Position numbers and translations under genes: made by a program. A stretch of DNA of 25,983 nt. Source: UBA1402 sp964488495. Lineage in GTDB: Bacteria > Bacteroidota > Bacteroidia > Bacteroidales > UBA1402. The stretch covers positions 1-25,983 of the forward strand of contig CAZAUQ010000033.1 in the NCBI GenBank assembly GCA_964488495.1, in the 5' to 3' direction. The notes under the pieces were generated by a model that was given only the letters and a program-made list of their open reading frames with translations, was not told the origin of the DNA and ran no database searches. The stretch's first letter is position 1; the number at the start of each line of letters is the position of its first letter. Positions 1-6,859 of the stretch are shown here, one piece after another.

Positions 1-110
1 CTGGTGACTTCGTGGCAATAATGCCGGTCGATGTACAATTGGGTGGGTCCGTCGGGGACAGTCGTTATTACGTGCTTGTCCCATATTTTGTCGAATAAGG
101 TTTTTCCCAT
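1..110 (-). CDS. leuC: 3-isopropylmalate dehydratase large subunit, N-terminal part (runs off the left edge)
   Basis: Reading leftwards from the ATG at 108-110 gives MGKTLFDKIWDKHVITTVPD, followed by a stretch containing LYIDRH and HEVT. This is the typical amino-terminal signature of LeuC (the family usually begins MxKTLYEKxxDxHVV...LLYIDRHxxHEVTS). LeuC is the large [4Fe-4S] subunit of isopropylmalate isomerase and converts 2-isopropylmalate to 3-isopropylmalate together with LeuD, the step after LeuA. Only about 36 codons are in the window, so the iron-sulfur cysteines are not visible. It begins 15 bases after the leuA stop on the same strand, so the two are almost certainly co-transcribed and share the attenuator upstream of leuA. 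Confidence 0.88.
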   Translation of the reverse strand, partial: MGKTLFDKIWDKHVITTVPDGPTQLYIDRHYCHEVT

Positions 111-125
111 GTTCGTAGTATTTAT

Positions 126-1622
126 TTAGTGTACAAATTTGTTGATGGCGTCAATATAGGCTTCGATAGAGGCGGTTACTATGTCGGTGTTGCCCGAGAA
201 TCCGTAATAAACCGAGCCTTGATGTTCCACCTGCATATGCACCTTGCCGGTATCGTCGCTGCCTTTGGCAATGGCCTGAATCAAGAATTCCTGCAGGGTC
301 ATTTCCCGGTTGATGATGCGTTTCAGTGCCTTGATTCCGGCATCAACCGGCCCGTTGCCCGAAGCAGAGGCTTCGAATTTTTCGCCGGCAATATCGAGTG
401 TAATACTAGCCACCGATTTTACACCCTTACCCGAAACCACCTGGAGATGATCGAGTTTGATTCGTTTTTTCTCGGTTCTCTCCTCGCCTGTCAGCAACAA
501 AATGTCTTCGTCATTGATGTCTTTTTTTCGGTCGGCTAATTTAAGAAATTCCTGGTAAACTTCCTGCAACCGCTCTCCCTCAATCTCTACGCCCAACACA
601 TGCAAGCGGTGTTTCAGTGCAGCACGTCCGCTGCGGGCAGTCAATAAAATGGAGTTTTCGTCTATGCCGACGTCTTTTGGATCCATGATTTCGTAGTTTT
701 CGCGGTTTTTGAGCACACCGTCCTGATGTATGCCCGAGGAATGTGCAAAAGCATTGCGGCCTACCACGGCTTTGTTGGCTTGCACCGGCATATTCATCAG
801 GTTCGATACCAGACGGCTGCTGTGCATGATATGCTGGGTGTTGATGTCGGTATGTACGCCCAGGTCTTTGTGGCAGCGGAGAATCATGGCTATCTCTTCG
901 AGCGAAGTATTGCCGGCTCTTTCGCCGATGCCGTTGACAGTCACTTCTACCTGACGGGCTCCGTTAAGTATGCCCGACATAGTATTAGCTGTTGCCATAC
1001 CCAGGTCGTTGTGGCAATGAGTAGAAATAACTGCCTTGTGGATATTGGGCACATTCTCCATCAAAAAACGGATTTTAGCTCCATAGACATCGGGCAGGCA
1101 ATAACCGGTGGTGTCGGGAATATTTACTACGGTGGCTCCGGCTTTGATAACAGCTTCCACCACCCTGGCCAGGTAAACATTGTCGGTGCGGCCGGCGTCT
1201 TCGGCATAAAATTCTACGTCTTCTACGTATTTTTTGGCGTATTTAACGCAAGCAATGGCCCGCTGCAAGATATCTTCCTGATTTGAGTTGAATTTATATC
1301 TGATGTGATAGTCCGAAGTGCCAATACCGGTATGAATACGGCCTCTCTTGGCGTATTTGAGGGCTTCGGCAGCCACGTCAATGTCTTTTTCGACCGAACG
1401 GGTCAGGGCACATATCACCGGCCAGGTAACAGCTTTGGAAATTTCCATCACCGATTTAAAATCGCCCGGACTCGAAATAGGAAAACCCGCTTCAATAATG
1501 TCCACCCCCAATGACTCAAGGGCTTTGGCCACTTGAATCTTTTCTACTGTGTTCAACTGGCAGCCAGGCACTTGTTCGCCGTCGCGCAGGGTGGTGTCGA
1601 AAATAAAAACTTTGTCTGACAT
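126..1622 (-). CDS. leuA: 2-isopropylmalate synthase
   Basis: Condenses acetyl-CoA with 2-oxoisovalerate, the first committed step of leucine synthesis in the cytoplasm. The protein is about 498 residues, the usual length of the leucine-regulated bacterial form. The HMGL-like TIM barrel opens with FDTTLRDGEQVPG (residues 7-19), carries the metal-binding HCHNDLG (H202, H204) and then NGIGERAGN. The last ~125 residues form the LeuA dimerisation/leucine-feedback domain, including GNGPVDA. I start it at the ATG at 1620-1622 (MSDKVFIFDTT), because the family begins just before the FDTTLRDGE motif. An in-frame ATG at 1646 sits directly on the U-tract of the upstream terminator and is less likely. 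leuC follows 15 bases downstream. Expression is probably attenuated by the leader at 1647-1792. A citramalate or homocitrate synthase reading is less likely given the leuC neighbour. Confidence 0.93.
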   Translation of the reverse strand: MSDKVFIFDTTLRDGEQVPGCQLNTVEKIQVAKALESLGVDIIEAGFPISSPGDFKSVMEISKAVTWPVICALTRSVEKDIDVAAEALKYAKRGRIHTGIGTSDYHIRYKFNSNQEDILQRAIACVKYAKKYVEDVEFYAEDAGRTDNVYLARVVEAVIKAGATVVNIPDTTGYCLPDVYGAKIRFLMENVPNIHKAVISTHCHNDLGMATANTMSGILNGARQVEVTVNGIGERAGNTSLEEIAMILRCHKDLGVHTDINTQHIMHSSRLVSNLMNMPVQANKAVVGRNAFAHSSGIHQDGVLKNRENYEIMDPKDVGIDENSILLTARSGRAALKHRLHVLGVEIEGERLQEVYQEFLKLADRKKDINDEDILLLTGEERTEKKRIKLDHLQVVSGKGVKSVASITLDIAGEKFEASASGNGPVDAGIKALKRIINREMTLQEFLIQAIAKGSDDTGKVHMQVEHQGSVYYGFSGNTDIVTASIEAYIDAINKFVH

Positions 1623-1646
1623 AATGTTTAGTATTAAAATATCCAT

Positions 1647-1683
1647 AAAAAAAAGCTCCTCCTGCCTGGTAGCAAGAGGAGCT
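1647..1683 (-). terminator. Attenuator terminator of the leu operon
   Basis: On the minus strand a 12-bp stem (5' arm AGCTCCTCTTGC, 3' arm GCAGGAGGAGCT, one G-U pair) closes a 6-base loop and runs straight into eight T residues (1647-1654). This is a strong intrinsic terminator lying between the leader peptide and leuA, so it must be bypassed for the operon to be expressed. Part of its 5' arm and loop (TCTTGCTACC, 1668-1677) can instead pair with GGTAGTAAGA (1724-1733) to form a 10-bp antiterminator with one G-U pair. Seen directly in sequence; the regulatory role is inferred. Confidence 0.85.
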
Positions 1684-1779
1684 CTATATTTTTGCGATCG
1701 TTGTTCTCTGATATATACACCTGTCTTACTACCTAACTATTGAATAGTAGAATAGCAATTAGAGACAGGGAAATCAGAG
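1668..1779 (-). promoter_or_regulatory. leu attenuator: alternative RNA structures (pause hairpin and antiterminator)
   Basis: Two mutually exclusive folds are visible. The early hairpin pairs CTCTGAT (1773-1779) with ATCAGAG (1706-1712) and CCTGTCT (1763-1769) with AGACAGG (1720-1726), so its 5' side lies inside the leader-peptide codons. The antiterminator pairs GGTAGTAAGA (1724-1733) with TCTTGCTACC (1668-1677). The two folds compete for bases 1724-1726. A ribosome finishing at the TAG at 1733-1735 would cover the antiterminator strand and allow termination. A ribosome stalled at Leu codons further upstream would break the early hairpin and free the antiterminator. The pairing is read from sequence; the dynamics are inferred from classical amino-acid attenuation. 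Confidence 0.75.
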
Positions 1780-1792
1780 CTGAATGGATCAT
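1733..1792 (-). CDS. Leu/Ile-rich leader peptide of the leucine operon
   Basis: A 19-codon open frame encodes MIHSALISLSLIAILLFNS, with five Leu and four Ile, including a tandem CTA-CTA pair (1745-1750) and a further CTA at 1760-1762. It lies about 20 bases after the predicted transcription start, ends at TAG 1733-1735, and is followed by competing antiterminator and terminator structures before leuA. Composition and position match the leader peptides that sense charged tRNA-Leu (and tRNA-Ile) in branched-chain amino-acid operons. No clear Shine-Dalgarno sequence is present, as is usual in this phylum. It is too short for ordinary gene callers. The peptide itself probably has no function beyond its translation. 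Confidence 0.8.
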   Translation of the reverse strand: MIHSALISLSLIAILLFNS

Positions 1793-1812
1793 AATTTGTT
1801 CACTTGTGGCCG

Positions 1813-1841
1813 CAAATATAGCTCTTTTTTGTAAAAAACAA
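1813..1841 (-). promoter_or_regulatory. Promoter of the leu leader and leuA operon
   Basis: On the minus strand a TTG -33 element (1839-1841) is followed after 18 bases by TATATTTG (1813-1820), a perfect match to the Bacteroidota -7 consensus TAnnTTTG. The start point would fall near 1806, giving a leader RNA of about 185 bases before leuA. The promoter begins 9 bases after the stop of the cold-shock gene, and no convincing terminator separates them. Read-through from that gene would therefore also pass the attenuator. Confidence 0.7.
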
Positions 1842-1849
1842 GACTTAAG

Positions 1850-2293
1850 CTATTTTTTTTGTTCAATTCGTTGAATTTTTACGGCGTTCATACCTTTGGG
1901 GCCTCGCTCTAATTCAAAATTCACCTGTTCCCCCTCCCTAATGTCTGCATAGGCATTGCTGATATGAAAGAAGTATTTTTCTATGGTATGGGCTTCTTTG
2001 ATAAAGCCGTAGCCTTTATCGTCGTTGAAATGTTCTACCCTGCCCGTTAAAACACTGTCTTCTTCGGGCTTCTTGGGAGTTGACACCGCTATACTTTCGA
2101 CATCAATGTCCGATTTGGCACGAGGTTCGGGAGGAGTGTCGACTATTCGCCCGTATTCGTCGACGTAAGCAATCATATCTTCAAAAGATTTGTTGCCTGC
2201 GTTGCTTTTGCGTTCTTCTTTGCGTTTCTGTTTTTCTACTTTCTTACGCTGTTTGTTTTTTTCTTGTTCTTTTTTGTTGTACGAAATGGCCAT
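1850..2293 (-). CDS. Cold-shock-domain protein with basic N-terminal tail
   Basis: A 147-residue protein whose last ~60 residues are a cold-shock OB-fold: GRVEHFN, then the RNP1 motif KGYGFI (93-98) and the RNP2 motif KYFFHIS (106-112), ending near AVKIQ. Such domains bind single-stranded RNA or DNA. The first ~35 residues are very rich in Lys, Arg, Glu and Gln and look like a disordered or helical nucleic-acid-binding tail. They are followed by a short acidic and Pro-containing linker. Classical Csp proteins are only about 65-70 residues, so this is the longer two-part form common in Bacteroidota. Likely role: RNA chaperone in the cytoplasm; the targets are unknown. It sits 102 bases downstream of the flavoprotein gene on the same strand; no perfect TAnnTTTG box was found directly upstream. 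Confidence 0.85.
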   Translation of the reverse strand: MAISYNKKEQEKNKQRKKVEKQKRKEERKSNAGNKSFEDMIAYVDEYGRIVDTPPEPRAKSDIDVESIAVSTPKKPEEDSVLTGRVEHFNDDKGYGFIKEAHTIEKYFFHISNAYADIREGEQVNFELERGPKGMNAVKIQRIEQKK

Positions 2294-2395
2294 GTTTTGG
2301 ATTGAATGGTTAAGTGCTTAATAGTTTATTTTTAGTTGTTATTTGTTTGAGTCTTGTTTGAAAGTTTCTTGTCGGGAATTTATTATCGGAGATTA

Positions 2396-3466
2396 TTACC
2401 TGGAAACTGCCAGTTTGTATTCCTTTATAAGTCGGGCAATTACTTCTTTTACACTGCTGATGCGATCGGAAAGATAAGCATTGGCTCCGGCAAAGGCATA
2501 ACCTTTCAACATATTTCCTTTGGAGGCCTGGTACAGGGCTTTGATGATGCAATAAGGACTTTTGGTATAATCGCAGGTTTTTATGCAGTGATATGGACAT
2601 CCTTTAGGTTTTTCGCTGCCCTGCTCTACTCCTTGTAAAAAGGCACCGCCAAAAGCTCTTCCCGGCAAACCCACCGGACTTTGAATAATTTTCAAATCTT
2701 GTTTCGAGGATTGTACATACACCTTTTTGAAGGTCTCCGAAGCATCGCATTCATTCGTGGGGACGAAAATACTGCCCATTTGAACGGCCGAGGCTCCCAG
2801 TTTCATAAAACGCAACACATCCTCTCCTGTAGAAATGCCTCCGGCGGCAATAACCGGAATACTTTTTTGACTACGGTATCTTTCGGTAACAGCCAGCACT
2901 TCGGGAACCAGTTGTTCCAAAGCAAACTGCTCGTCCTCTATTTGCTCTTTTTTAAATCCCAGATGCCCACCGGCTTTAGGGCCTTCCACGACTATGGCAT
3001 CGGGTAAATAATTGTAATTCTTTTGCCATTTCTCGCAAAGAATAGAAGCTGCGCGCGCAGAAGAGACAATAGGTGCCAGCTGAGTTTGGCTGTCTTTGCT
3101 TAAGTAAGAGGGCAAATCGAGAGCTAAACCGGCTCCGGCAAAAATTATATCGGCTTTTTCCTCGATGGTAGTTCGCACCATATCGGCAAAATTAGATAAG
3201 GCTACCATTATATTTACACCTATAATTCCCTTAGTTTTTTCACGGGATTTGTGCAATTCTTCCCTAAGTCCCCAGATGCAATTAGTAAGATAATCACCCG
3301 GATGTTTTTTGTACAACAGCCCCAGACCGGCACAGGAAATCACACCAATACCGCCTTCGTTGGCCACCGCAGCAGCCAGACCCGAGAGAGAAATACCCAC
3401 TCCCATACCACCTTGAACAAAGGGCAAACGAATTTGCCTGTTCCCTATTAAAAATGATTTTATCAT
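2396..3466 (-). CDS. Nitronate monooxygenase-like FMN-dependent oxidoreductase
   Basis: A 356-residue TIM-barrel flavoprotein of the 2-nitropropane dioxygenase/FabK-like superfamily. Visible signatures are the N-terminal PFVQGGMGVGIS (15-26), EGPKAGGHLG with the conserved His at 168, the AAGGIS phosphate loop (207-212) and KLGASAVQMGS (222-232). Known members oxidise nitronates or act as enoyl-ACP reductases; the exact substrate cannot be read here. The C-terminal part carries four closely spaced cysteines (C290, C294, C298, C306, in GCPYHCIKTCDY...SPYC) which might bind a metal or form disulphides. Length is normal for the family. It diverges from marR across a 325-base gap and has a TATCTTTG box about 80 bases upstream. 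Confidence 0.8.
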   Translation of the reverse strand: MIKSFLIGNRQIRLPFVQGGMGVGISLSGLAAAVANEGGIGVISCAGLGLLYKKHPGDYLTNCIWGLREELHKSREKTKGIIGVNIMVALSNFADMVRTTIEEKADIIFAGAGLALDLPSYLSKDSQTQLAPIVSSARAASILCEKWQKNYNYLPDAIVVEGPKAGGHLGFKKEQIEDEQFALEQLVPEVLAVTERYRSQKSIPVIAAGGISTGEDVLRFMKLGASAVQMGSIFVPTNECDASETFKKVYVQSSKQDLKIIQSPVGLPGRAFGGAFLQGVEQGSEKPKGCPYHCIKTCDYTKSPYCIIKALYQASKGNMLKGYAFAGANAYLSDRISSVKEVIARLIKEYKLAVSR

Positions 3467-3543
3467 CCGACAAAATATCTACGAAGCTATGAAAGTGCTT
3501 CGGGTGAAAAGAATTAACCTAAAAACTTTGAAACTAAAAGCAA

Positions 3544-3551
3544 CAAAGATA
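3544..3551 (-). promoter_or_regulatory. -7 box of the flavoprotein gene
   Basis: Minus-strand TATCTTTG fits the TAnnTTTG consensus. No clear TTTG lies at the expected -33 distance, so the promoter may be weak or activator-dependent. The resulting leader would be about 70 bases and includes the CGAAGC/GCTTCG hairpin at 3482-3502. Confidence 0.4.
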
Positions 3552-3739
3552 CAGTATATATTCGGGCTAAACTAAAAAACCACCGCAAACTATGGTACAT
3601 GATATGCGTTATCTCAACTGCTGTATTTCGCTTTGCAACACCCAAAATAACGGCAACAATTGCATATAATTGGTTATCAGACGTTTATACGATTGTTTTA
3701 AAAATGAATACGATAAAAATGAATATTATTGATAAACTA

Positions 3740-3770
3740 TTTGTTAGTTTGTACTTTCTAACTAATTTTG
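3740..3770 (+). promoter_or_regulatory. marR promoter with overlapping inverted-repeat operator
   Basis: TTTG (3740-3743), a 19-base spacer and TAATTTTG (3763-3770) form a complete Bacteroidota promoter, with the start point expected near 3777. The spacer and the first half of the -7 box contain the perfect inverted repeat TTAGTT-N10-AACTAA (3744-3749 and 3760-3765). This is the size and placement expected for a MarR dimer site that would block RNA polymerase. Sequence elements are seen directly; autorepression is inferred from how MarR proteins usually work. Confidence 0.65.
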
Positions 3771-3791
3771 CAACGACAAAAAACAGAGAGA

Positions 3792-4208
3792 ATGGATAAA
3801 ATTATTCCCATCATTTCCAAAATATCGCAAACCTTAGGCGAAATGGAAGAGCTTGCTAAAGATCATTTTGGCTTGCAAGAACTTACTTTGACACAGATGC
3901 ACTATCTTGAAGTGATGAACTCGCTTCAAAATCCAAACATCACCGAGCTGGCTTCGGCATTGCAACTAACCAAACCTACGGTTACAGTGGCGTTGGATAA
4001 GTTGATTGAAAAAGAGTACCTCATTAAAGTTCAATCGGATGAAGACCGCCGCACCTCACATCTTCATTTAACGGAAAAGGGGCGAAGTATCAACCAAATG
4101 CACGAATATGCCCACCGCCGTTTTGCCGAATTGATGAGCGAAAATCTCGATCCGGAAGAGTTGCATCAATTGTTGCTTCTATTAGAAAAAATGGTCAAAC
4201 AATGGTGA
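3792..4208 (+). CDS. MarR-family transcriptional regulator
   Basis: A 138-residue winged-helix regulator. The N-terminal helix is followed by the DNA-binding core: ITELASALQLTKPTVTVALDK (about 50-70) is the helix-turn-helix, and SDEDRRTSHLHLTEKG (82-97) is the wing with the DxRR signature typical of MarR. The C-terminal helices would form the dimer interface. I start at ATG 3792 (MDKIIPI), which is preceded by GAGAG; the upstream in-frame ATG at 3768 lies within the -7 box. The P-type ATPase gene begins 41 bases after its stop with no terminator seen, so this protein probably controls itself and the pump through the inverted repeat at 3744-3765. The ligand is unknown. Confidence 0.88.
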   Translation: MDKIIPIISKISQTLGEMEELAKDHFGLQELTLTQMHYLEVMNSLQNPNITELASALQLTKPTVTVALDKLIEKEYLIKVQSDEDRRTSHLHLTEKGRSINQMHEYAHRRFAELMSENLDPEELHQLLLLLEKMVKQW

Positions 4209-4227
4209 CATCATAAAATAAATATTA

Positions 4228-4249
4228 AACACTTAAATATAAAAGTGTT
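4228..4249 (+). promoter_or_regulatory. Hairpin abutting the ATPase start codon
   Basis: AACACTT (4228-4234) and AAGTGTT (4243-4249) form a perfect 7-bp stem with an 8-base A/T loop, ending on the base before the ATG at 4250. It occupies the place where a ribosome would load, so it could tune translation of the pump relative to marR. It is A/T-rich and may be fortuitous. Confidence 0.35.
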
Positions 4250-6799
4250 ATGAATCTTGAAAGCAGTAAATATAAAGGTTTAACCGACGAAGAAGTCATT
4301 AACAAACATCAAAAAGAGGGTTTTAACGAGTTGCCATCGTCAAAATCGAAATCGATTTGGGGAATTGCATTGGGTATTTTAAAAGAACCGATGTTCATTT
4401 TATTGGTGGCATGTGGCTCATTGTATTTGGTGTTGGGCGACATTCAGGAGGGCATTATGTTGATGGGGTTTGTGCTCGTCATCATGGGTATTGAGTTTTT
4501 TCAGGAGCGCAAAACCGAGAAAGCATTGGATGCCCTAAAAGACCTGGCAAGTCCGCGTGCCGTAGTTGTTCGCAACGGCGAAGAGCAGCGAATTGCAGGC
4601 AGAGAAGTGGTTTCAGGCGATATCATCGTATTGCGTGAAGGTGACCGTGTGCCAGCCGATGCCACGGTACTTTCGTGCGTCAATTTGCTGGTGGACGAAT
4701 CGTTGCTCACCGGCGAATCGGTGTCGGTTCATAAAACAGAATATACCGGTAGCGAGGAAGATACGCAACCAGGCGGCGACAACCGACCTTTTTTGTATTC
4801 CGGCTCCATGATTGTTCAAGGTACAGGAATTGCACGCGTTACGTCTATCGGCATTCATACACAAATCGGCCACATCGGGCGTTCTCTCGAAGATGTGAAA
4901 GAAGAGCCGACAAAACTGAACCGGGAAATTGGTAAACTGGTCAAAAAACTTACACTTTTTGGCCTTGTTTTGTGCGCGGTTGTGGTCGCTTTGTATTACC
5001 TGACGCGTGACGATTTATTGCAAGGATTTTTAGCCGGTATCACTTTGGCAATGGCTATGTTGCCCGAAGAGTTTCCGGTGGTGTTGACTATTTTCCTGGC
5101 TTTGGGCGCATGGCGAATCTCCAAAAAGAATGTGCTGACACGCCGTCCGGCAGTCATCGAATCGTTGGGATCTGCCACCGTGCTTTGCACCGACAAAACG
5201 GGCACGCTGACACAGAACAAGATGACCTTAACTCGTTTGTATAATGGGTCGTCCTTTTTTACACCTTCCAGGACCGAATCGCTACCAGAAGATTTTCACG
5301 AAATCATTGAATACGGAATTCTTTCGAGCCAAATCGACCCGTTTGATCCGATGGAAAAAGCCATCACTAAGATGGGAACAGAGCAACTTTCCAACACCGA
5401 ACATATTCATCACGATTGGAAAATGGTCAAGGAATATCCGCTGTCGAAAGAGTTGCTGGCGATGTCGCGCGTATTCACCTGCAACGATTGTGATTGGCTT
5501 GTGGTGGCAGCCAAAGGTGCACCCGAAGCCATTTTCGAGCTGTGTCATCTCTCGGTTGAGGAGCAGCTACGTTTGGCAAAAGAAGTAGAAACAATGGCAA
5601 ACAACGGACTTCGTGTACTGGGAGTTGCCAAAAGCCGTATCGAATCATTGGAAGTGCCTGAAATTCAGCATGATTTTGAATTTGAATTTGTTGGGCTGAT
5701 TGGTTTGGCGGATCCCATTCGCGAAAATGTTCCATTAGCGGTGGAAGAGTGCCACAAAGCCGGTATCCGTGTCATAATGATTACCGGCGATTATCCCGTT
5801 ACTGCTAAAAACATCGGTCGGCAAATCGGTTTAAACAATTGGACCGAGTGCATCACAGGTCAGGAGTTGAACACGATGAACGATGAGGAATTGAGCAGAC
5901 GAATTCGTACCGTCAATATTTTTGCAAGGGTTATTCCCGAACAGAAATTGAAGATTGTGAATGCTTTAAAACAAAATGATGAGGTGGTTGCCATGACAGG
6001 AGACGGCGTGAACGATGCGCCCGCGTTGAAATCAGCACACATTGGCATTGCCATGGGCGAAAAAGGTACCGATGTGGCACGAGAGGCATCATCGCTGGTG
6101 TTGATGGACGACAATTTTGCCTCCATCGTGGGTGCCGTGAAAATGGGCAGGCGCATCTGCGACAACCTGCAAAAGGCTTTAGCCTACATCTTTGCTATTC
6201 ACGTTCCGATTGCCGGACTTTCGCTTATTCCCGTATTTTTCGGTAACATGCCACTGCTGTTGTGGCCTGTGCATATTGTATTTTTGGAACTTATCATCGA
6301 TCCTGCATGTTCCATTATTTTTGAAGCCGAAAAAGAGGAAGACAACATCATGAGCCGACCGCCCAAAAGTAGAAATGAAGCCTTTTTCACCGGACGAAAA
6401 ATCTTTATCAGCTGTATGCAAGGCATCTCCATTTTAGCCATTGTATTAGCCATTTATCTGATAGGTTTGTATTATTGGCAAATGCCTGTGGGAGAAGTTC
6501 GTGCATTGTCATTCATTGCTTTGATTGCCGGAAATATCGGAGTCATTTTCACCAATCGTTCATGGTCTAAAAATATTTTTCAAATTTTAGCAACGCCCAA
6601 TAGCGCCGTAAAATGGGTGGTGTTGAGTGCCTCTTTGTTTTTGGTATTGGCTAACATCATTCCATTTTTGCAAAATTTGTTTCAATTCGATCCAATCAAA
6701 TTATGGCAAGGCGTTTTGTGTGCATTCCTTGGCTTTTCCGGAATTTTCGGATTTGAATGGTATAAATGGACGAAGAGAAAGAAAGTTGTTGGAAAATAG
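4250..6799 (+). CDS. Cation-translocating P-type ATPase (P2, Ca2+-ATPase-like)
   Basis: An 849-residue membrane ATP-driven ion pump. In order: cation-ATPase N-terminal domain (about 5-60), M1-M2, actuator domain with TGES (154-157), M3-M4 with PEEFP (272-276), phosphorylation loop CTDKTGTLT (Asp 315 phosphorylated), nucleotide domain with KGAPEA (422-427), MITGD (510-514), hinge TGDGVNDAP (583-591), then six C-terminal membrane segments. The overall layout is that of SERCA/PMCA-type pumps. However, the M4 motif is PEEFP rather than the usual PEGLP, and the M6 segment reads LELIIDPACS, so ion specificity (Ca2+, Mn2+ or another) cannot be assigned. It is not KdpB or a heavy-metal P1B pump: no CPC motif and no N-terminal CxxC metal domain. 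It likely acts in the inner membrane and is co-transcribed with marR. Confidence 0.88.
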   Translation: MNLESSKYKGLTDEEVINKHQKEGFNELPSSKSKSIWGIALGILKEPMFILLVACGSLYLVLGDIQEGIMLMGFVLVIMGIEFFQERKTEKALDALKDLASPRAVVVRNGEEQRIAGREVVSGDIIVLREGDRVPADATVLSCVNLLVDESLLTGESVSVHKTEYTGSEEDTQPGGDNRPFLYSGSMIVQGTGIARVTSIGIHTQIGHIGRSLEDVKEEPTKLNREIGKLVKKLTLFGLVLCAVVVALYYLTRDDLLQGFLAGITLAMAMLPEEFPVVLTIFLALGAWRISKKNVLTRRPAVIESLGSATVLCTDKTGTLTQNKMTLTRLYNGSSFFTPSRTESLPEDFHEIIEYGILSSQIDPFDPMEKAITKMGTEQLSNTEHIHHDWKMVKEYPLSKELLAMSRVFTCNDCDWLVVAAKGAPEAIFELCHLSVEEQLRLAKEVETMANNGLRVLGVAKSRIESLEVPEIQHDFEFEFVGLIGLADPIRENVPLAVEECHKAGIRVIMITGDYPVTAKNIGRQIGLNNWTECITGQELNTMNDEELSRRIRTVNIFARVIPEQKLKIVNALKQNDEVVAMTGDGVNDAPALKSAHIGIAMGEKGTDVAREASSLVLMDDNFASIVGAVKMGRRICDNLQKALAYIFAIHVPIAGLSLIPVFFGNMPLLLWPVHIVFLELIIDPACSIIFEAEKEEDNIMSRPPKSRNEAFFTGRKIFISCMQGISILAIVLAIYLIGLYYWQMPVGEVRALSFIALIAGNIGVIFTNRSWSKNIFQILATPNSAVKWVVLSASLFLVLANIIPFLQNLFQFDPIKLWQGVLCAFLGFSGIFGFEWYKWTKRKKVVGK

Positions 6800-6801
6800 A
6801 G

Positions 6802-6839
6802 AAAAAAAAGCGGCAACACATTGTGTTACCGCTTTTTTT
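6802..6839. terminator. Bidirectional terminator between the ATPase and dnaK
   Basis: A run of A residues, then GCGGCAACAC, a 3-base loop, GTGTTACCGC and a run of T residues form a near-perfect hairpin (one mismatch) flanked by A and T tracts. It can terminate transcripts from both converging genes: the ATPase stop is at 6799 and the dnaK stop at 6860. Confidence 0.85.
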
Positions 6840-6859
6840 ATTGATAATGACTTATCGTC

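Larger units (their letters stand above)
3467..3791. other. Divergent intergenic region between the flavoprotein gene and marR
   Basis: About 325 A/T-rich bases with no supportable gene. It holds a minus-strand -7 box at 3544-3551, a 6-bp inverted repeat CGAAGC-N9-GCTTCG (3482-3502) in the flavoprotein 5' leader, and two copies of AAAAATGAATA (3700-3710 and 3715-3725) repeating every 15 bases. It also holds the marR promoter with its inverted repeat (3740-3770). The short open frame across 3599-3799 has no recognisable protein character. Confidence 0.6.

Noticed and set aside
1623..1646. Upstream ATG at 1646 as the leuA start
   Set aside because: It directly abuts the attenuator T tract and adds eight hydrophobic residues not expected before the FDTTLRDGE motif; ATG 1622 gives the family start.
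129..1743. Several plus-strand open frames opposite leuA
   Set aside because: They mirror the leuA codons, have no recognisable domains and no promoter; leuA is a full-length, motif-complete gene.
2310..2638. Short frames on both strands at the 3' end of the flavoprotein gene
   Set aside because: They overlap the cysteine-rich end of a convincing oxidoreductase and read as shadow peptides.
3700..3725. AAAAATGAATA direct repeat as an iteron or CRISPR-like element
   Set aside because: Only two copies in A/T-rich DNA with no spacing series or associated genes.
3599..3799. 66-codon plus-strand frame in the flavoprotein-marR gap
   Set aside because: It runs through the marR promoter and operator, has no protein family character and overlaps the marR start.
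4250..6799. KdpB potassium pump or heavy-metal P1B ATPase
   Set aside because: No CPC motif, no metal-binding CxxC domain, no kdp neighbours; the ten-segment P2 layout fits better.
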